From NCBI RefSeq assembly GCF_022227765.1, contig NZ_JAJMLZ010000004.1, forward strand, positions 62,001 through 126,000: DNA of 64,000 bases, written 5' to 3'. The DNA comes from Ectothiorhodospira shaposhnikovii (GTDB taxonomy: Bacteria; Pseudomonadota; Gammaproteobacteria; Ectothiorhodospirales; Ectothiorhodospiraceae). Position numbers and translations under genes: made by a program. Below are positions 62,844 through 64,000 of this stretch, one piece after another. Within the stretch, counting starts at the first letter, position 1. Every line of letters starts with the position of its first letter. Below the pieces are notes generated by a model. It saw only the letters and a list, made by a program, of their open reading frames with translations. It did not search any database and was not told the origin of the DNA.

Positions 62844-63308
62844 ATGAGATACGTTTTTTATGAAGCCTCTTATTGGGTGCATCGTGGATACACCAAAGAC
62901 TACGCTATTGTGAGGCTTCACTCCAATACGTCCTCAGATGTGATTTTTAGAGCCTGGGGCAAAGTTGATCAAACTGGGCAAGTGAAAATTGACGTTTCGA
63001 CCAACGCAAGTTTTCTGGTGGATAAGTTTGAGAAAGAGAGAGCCGCAAAGGGTTATTTTAGAGTGGTTCAAGTCAGAACTAAATGTTCTGGTGATTTTAT
63101 GGCAAGCATTGCCAAGCATTTTGATCCTGCTTACGCCGAAAGGTCAAAAGTAAGGTTTGAGAGTTTGGTGGGAAGTAAAGAATTTTCTAATCATTTTAGC
63201 CGCATAATGGATGCTTCGAGAGGCAATTCCGAGCCTGAACAGGTATTCGTCGCCAAAAGCGTCATCGCGGTTTCTTCCATTGATAATAAGGAGTGGGGAG
63301 CATGGTAA
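62844..63308 (+). CDS. WGR-like domain protein, 154 aa
   Basis: AT-richer than neighbours. Residues about 20-75 resemble a WGR domain: YAIVRLHSNTSSDVIFRAWG, then KVDQTGQVKIDV and ASFLVDKFEKERAAKGYFRV. WGR domains typically bind DNA ends or nucleic acid in PARP-like proteins. The rest is unassigned. Confidence 0.6.
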   Translation: MRYVFYEASYWVHRGYTKDYAIVRLHSNTSSDVIFRAWGKVDQTGQVKIDVSTNASFLVDKFEKERAAKGYFRVVQVRTKCSGDFMASIAKHFDPAYAERSKVRFESLVGSKEFSNHFSRIMDASRGNSEPEQVFVAKSVIAVSSIDNKEWGAW

Positions 63309-63991
63309 ACGAGACTCAGGAAAACGCCGTCTCTGTTGATCAGTCCGTGGGCAATGGCAACGTCCACATTCACTGGTGTGACGCGCTCAATCAGCGCCGG
63401 TTCTACGGCTCCTGTCTGGTGACGCTTGAAGCCTGGAAGAAGGGAGAGGTCAGCACCGACGCGGAAAAGGATGTGCGCTGCGACTGCGCCGGCGCCATGA
63501 ACCGCAATAACTGCAGCGCCATGAAGTTGCGCCAGGAAGAGTTGACCGCCGGCAAGGCCATTTACTTCAAGCCTCTGAAGCGGCTTGAAGGGATGCCTGC
63601 GCTGTCCATGACCGTGGACAGGACCAGCCCCGGATTCATCCGTGGTTGGAATGCTGCTGGCAGCGACAAGTCGTTGAATCTGACCGTGCCGGGTCAAAAG
63701 ACAAACAGTGACGAGGTGTTCGCCAGAAAACCCGTGCCACGTCCGGAACCGAAGGTGCCGACCGATGATGGCTATGCTGGCCTGATTAACACAATGATGA
63801 AAGAGGCCGAAGGGGGTCCAGCAACGCCCGTCGAACTCAAGGTCGAGGAAAAGCCGCCGGTTCAGGTTGCGGCTGCGCTCAAGCCACAAACTGAAAAATC
63901 AGTAAGTGGTGACTCATTCAAGAAACCCGAAAGTATGCTTGAAAAGGCAAGAAGAATGGCTGCAGAAAGGAGATTGGCAAATGGACAGTAA
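63302..63991 (+). CDS. Hypothetical replication-region protein, 229 aa
   Basis: Start at 63302 with AAGGAG upstream, overlapping the previous stop by seven bases. The first half has Cys/His residues (HWCDALNQRRFYGSCLVTLE, then CDCAGAMNRNNC), possibly a zinc site. The second half is Pro/Glu-rich and probably disordered, ending in a basic helix (EKARRMAAERRLANGQ). Function unknown. Confidence 0.65.
   Translation: MVNETQENAVSVDQSVGNGNVHIHWCDALNQRRFYGSCLVTLEAWKKGEVSTDAEKDVRCDCAGAMNRNNCSAMKLRQEELTAGKAIYFKPLKRLEGMPALSMTVDRTSPGFIRGWNAAGSDKSLNLTVPGQKTNSDEVFARKPVPRPEPKVPTDDGYAGLINTMMKEAEGGPATPVELKVEEKPPVQVAAALKPQTEKSVSGDSFKKPESMLEKARRMAAERRLANGQ
63900..63915. promoter_or_regulatory. Dyad-like site inside a gene, 2 mismatches
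   Basis: CAGTAAGTGGTGACTC, the only dyad wholly inside a coding region, near the end of the gene at 63302. It could serve the gene that starts at 63981. Confidence 0.35.
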
Positions 63992-64000
63992 ATATGTCAT
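63981..64000 (+). CDS. Start of a gene cut by the window edge
   Basis: ATG with AGGAGATT upstream, overlapping the previous stop by 11 bases. Only M D S K Y V is visible, so nothing can be said about function. Confidence 0.5.

Noticed and set aside
1-64000. tRNA or rRNA genes
   Set aside because: No convincing cloverleaf or rRNA-like sequence was seen by eye; a dedicated tRNA scan was not possible.
1-64000. Integrase, CI-type repressor or attachment site
   Set aside because: No tyrosine or serine recombinase motif is present, so a temperate lifestyle can be neither shown nor excluded from this window.

Overview
The window is a stretch of a tailed double-stranded DNA phage (or prophage) genome of siphovirus type that infects a Gram-negative bacterium. 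The tail set is lambda-like: a G/GT-type frameshift pair, a long tape measure, M/L/K homologues and a giant J protein. There is no sheath or baseplate, so the tail should be long and non-contractile. A complete spanin pair (Rz with Rz1 nested inside it) and an M15 peptidase lysin point to a host with an outer membrane. A class III, oxygen-sensitive ribonucleotide reductase suggests a host that grows without oxygen at least part of the time. I see no integrase, tRNA or rRNA gene. Host genus and phage species cannot be read from the sequence.

Layout. (1) 1-4.0 kb: small overlapping early genes, mostly of unknown function. (2) 4.0-11.1 kb: an unusual array of short single-gene cassettes. Most have their own sigma70-like promoter, a shared leader and a hairpin terminator, and they are separated by CCATGG/CCATAGG-rich spacers. 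(3) 11.4-14.0 kb, minus strand: two small genes and two Bro-N antirepressor-like proteins, one with two tandem Bro-N domains. (4) 14.2-16.8 kb, plus strand: nrdD, a separate 49-residue glycyl-radical domain, and nrdG. (5) 16.8-21.1 kb, minus strand: a UvsW-like helicase, dCMP deaminase and small genes in overlapping order. (6) 21.1-25.4 kb, plus strand: two ParB-like proteins, an ABC-type ATPase, a gp49/66-like protein, a DUF2829 (Tad2-like) protein, an RyR-domain protein, a Mom-like GNAT and a winged-helix protein. (7) 25.4-40.3 kb: packaging, head and tail morphogenesis. (8) 40.3-58.0 kb: a 3,570-residue tail-tip protein, the lysis cassette and tail fibres. (9) 58.0-64.0 kb: PhoH-like ATPase, Hfq-like protein, DnaB-like helicase, DnaG-like primase and others. 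The window ends inside a gene.

Working together, the RNR operon and dCMP deaminase would feed dNTP synthesis. The primase, helicase and UvsW-like helicase would replicate and remodel the DNA. The ParB/ABC/GNAT block may modify DNA, and the DUF2829-RyR pair may counter nucleotide-signalling defences. Terminase through J builds the particle, and the M15 lysin, holin and spanins release it.

Three things stand out. NrdD lacks its glycyl-radical domain, which is encoded as its own translationally coupled gene. A 16-bp dyad, AAGTNANNNNTNACTT, recurs about 23 times, almost always between genes and often abutting a -10 box, which suggests one regulator controlling the whole genome. A CCCATATGGG-containing element recurs at three places (4.6, 25.5 and 59.1 kb) next to AT-rich DNA, one of them just upstream of the terminase genes.
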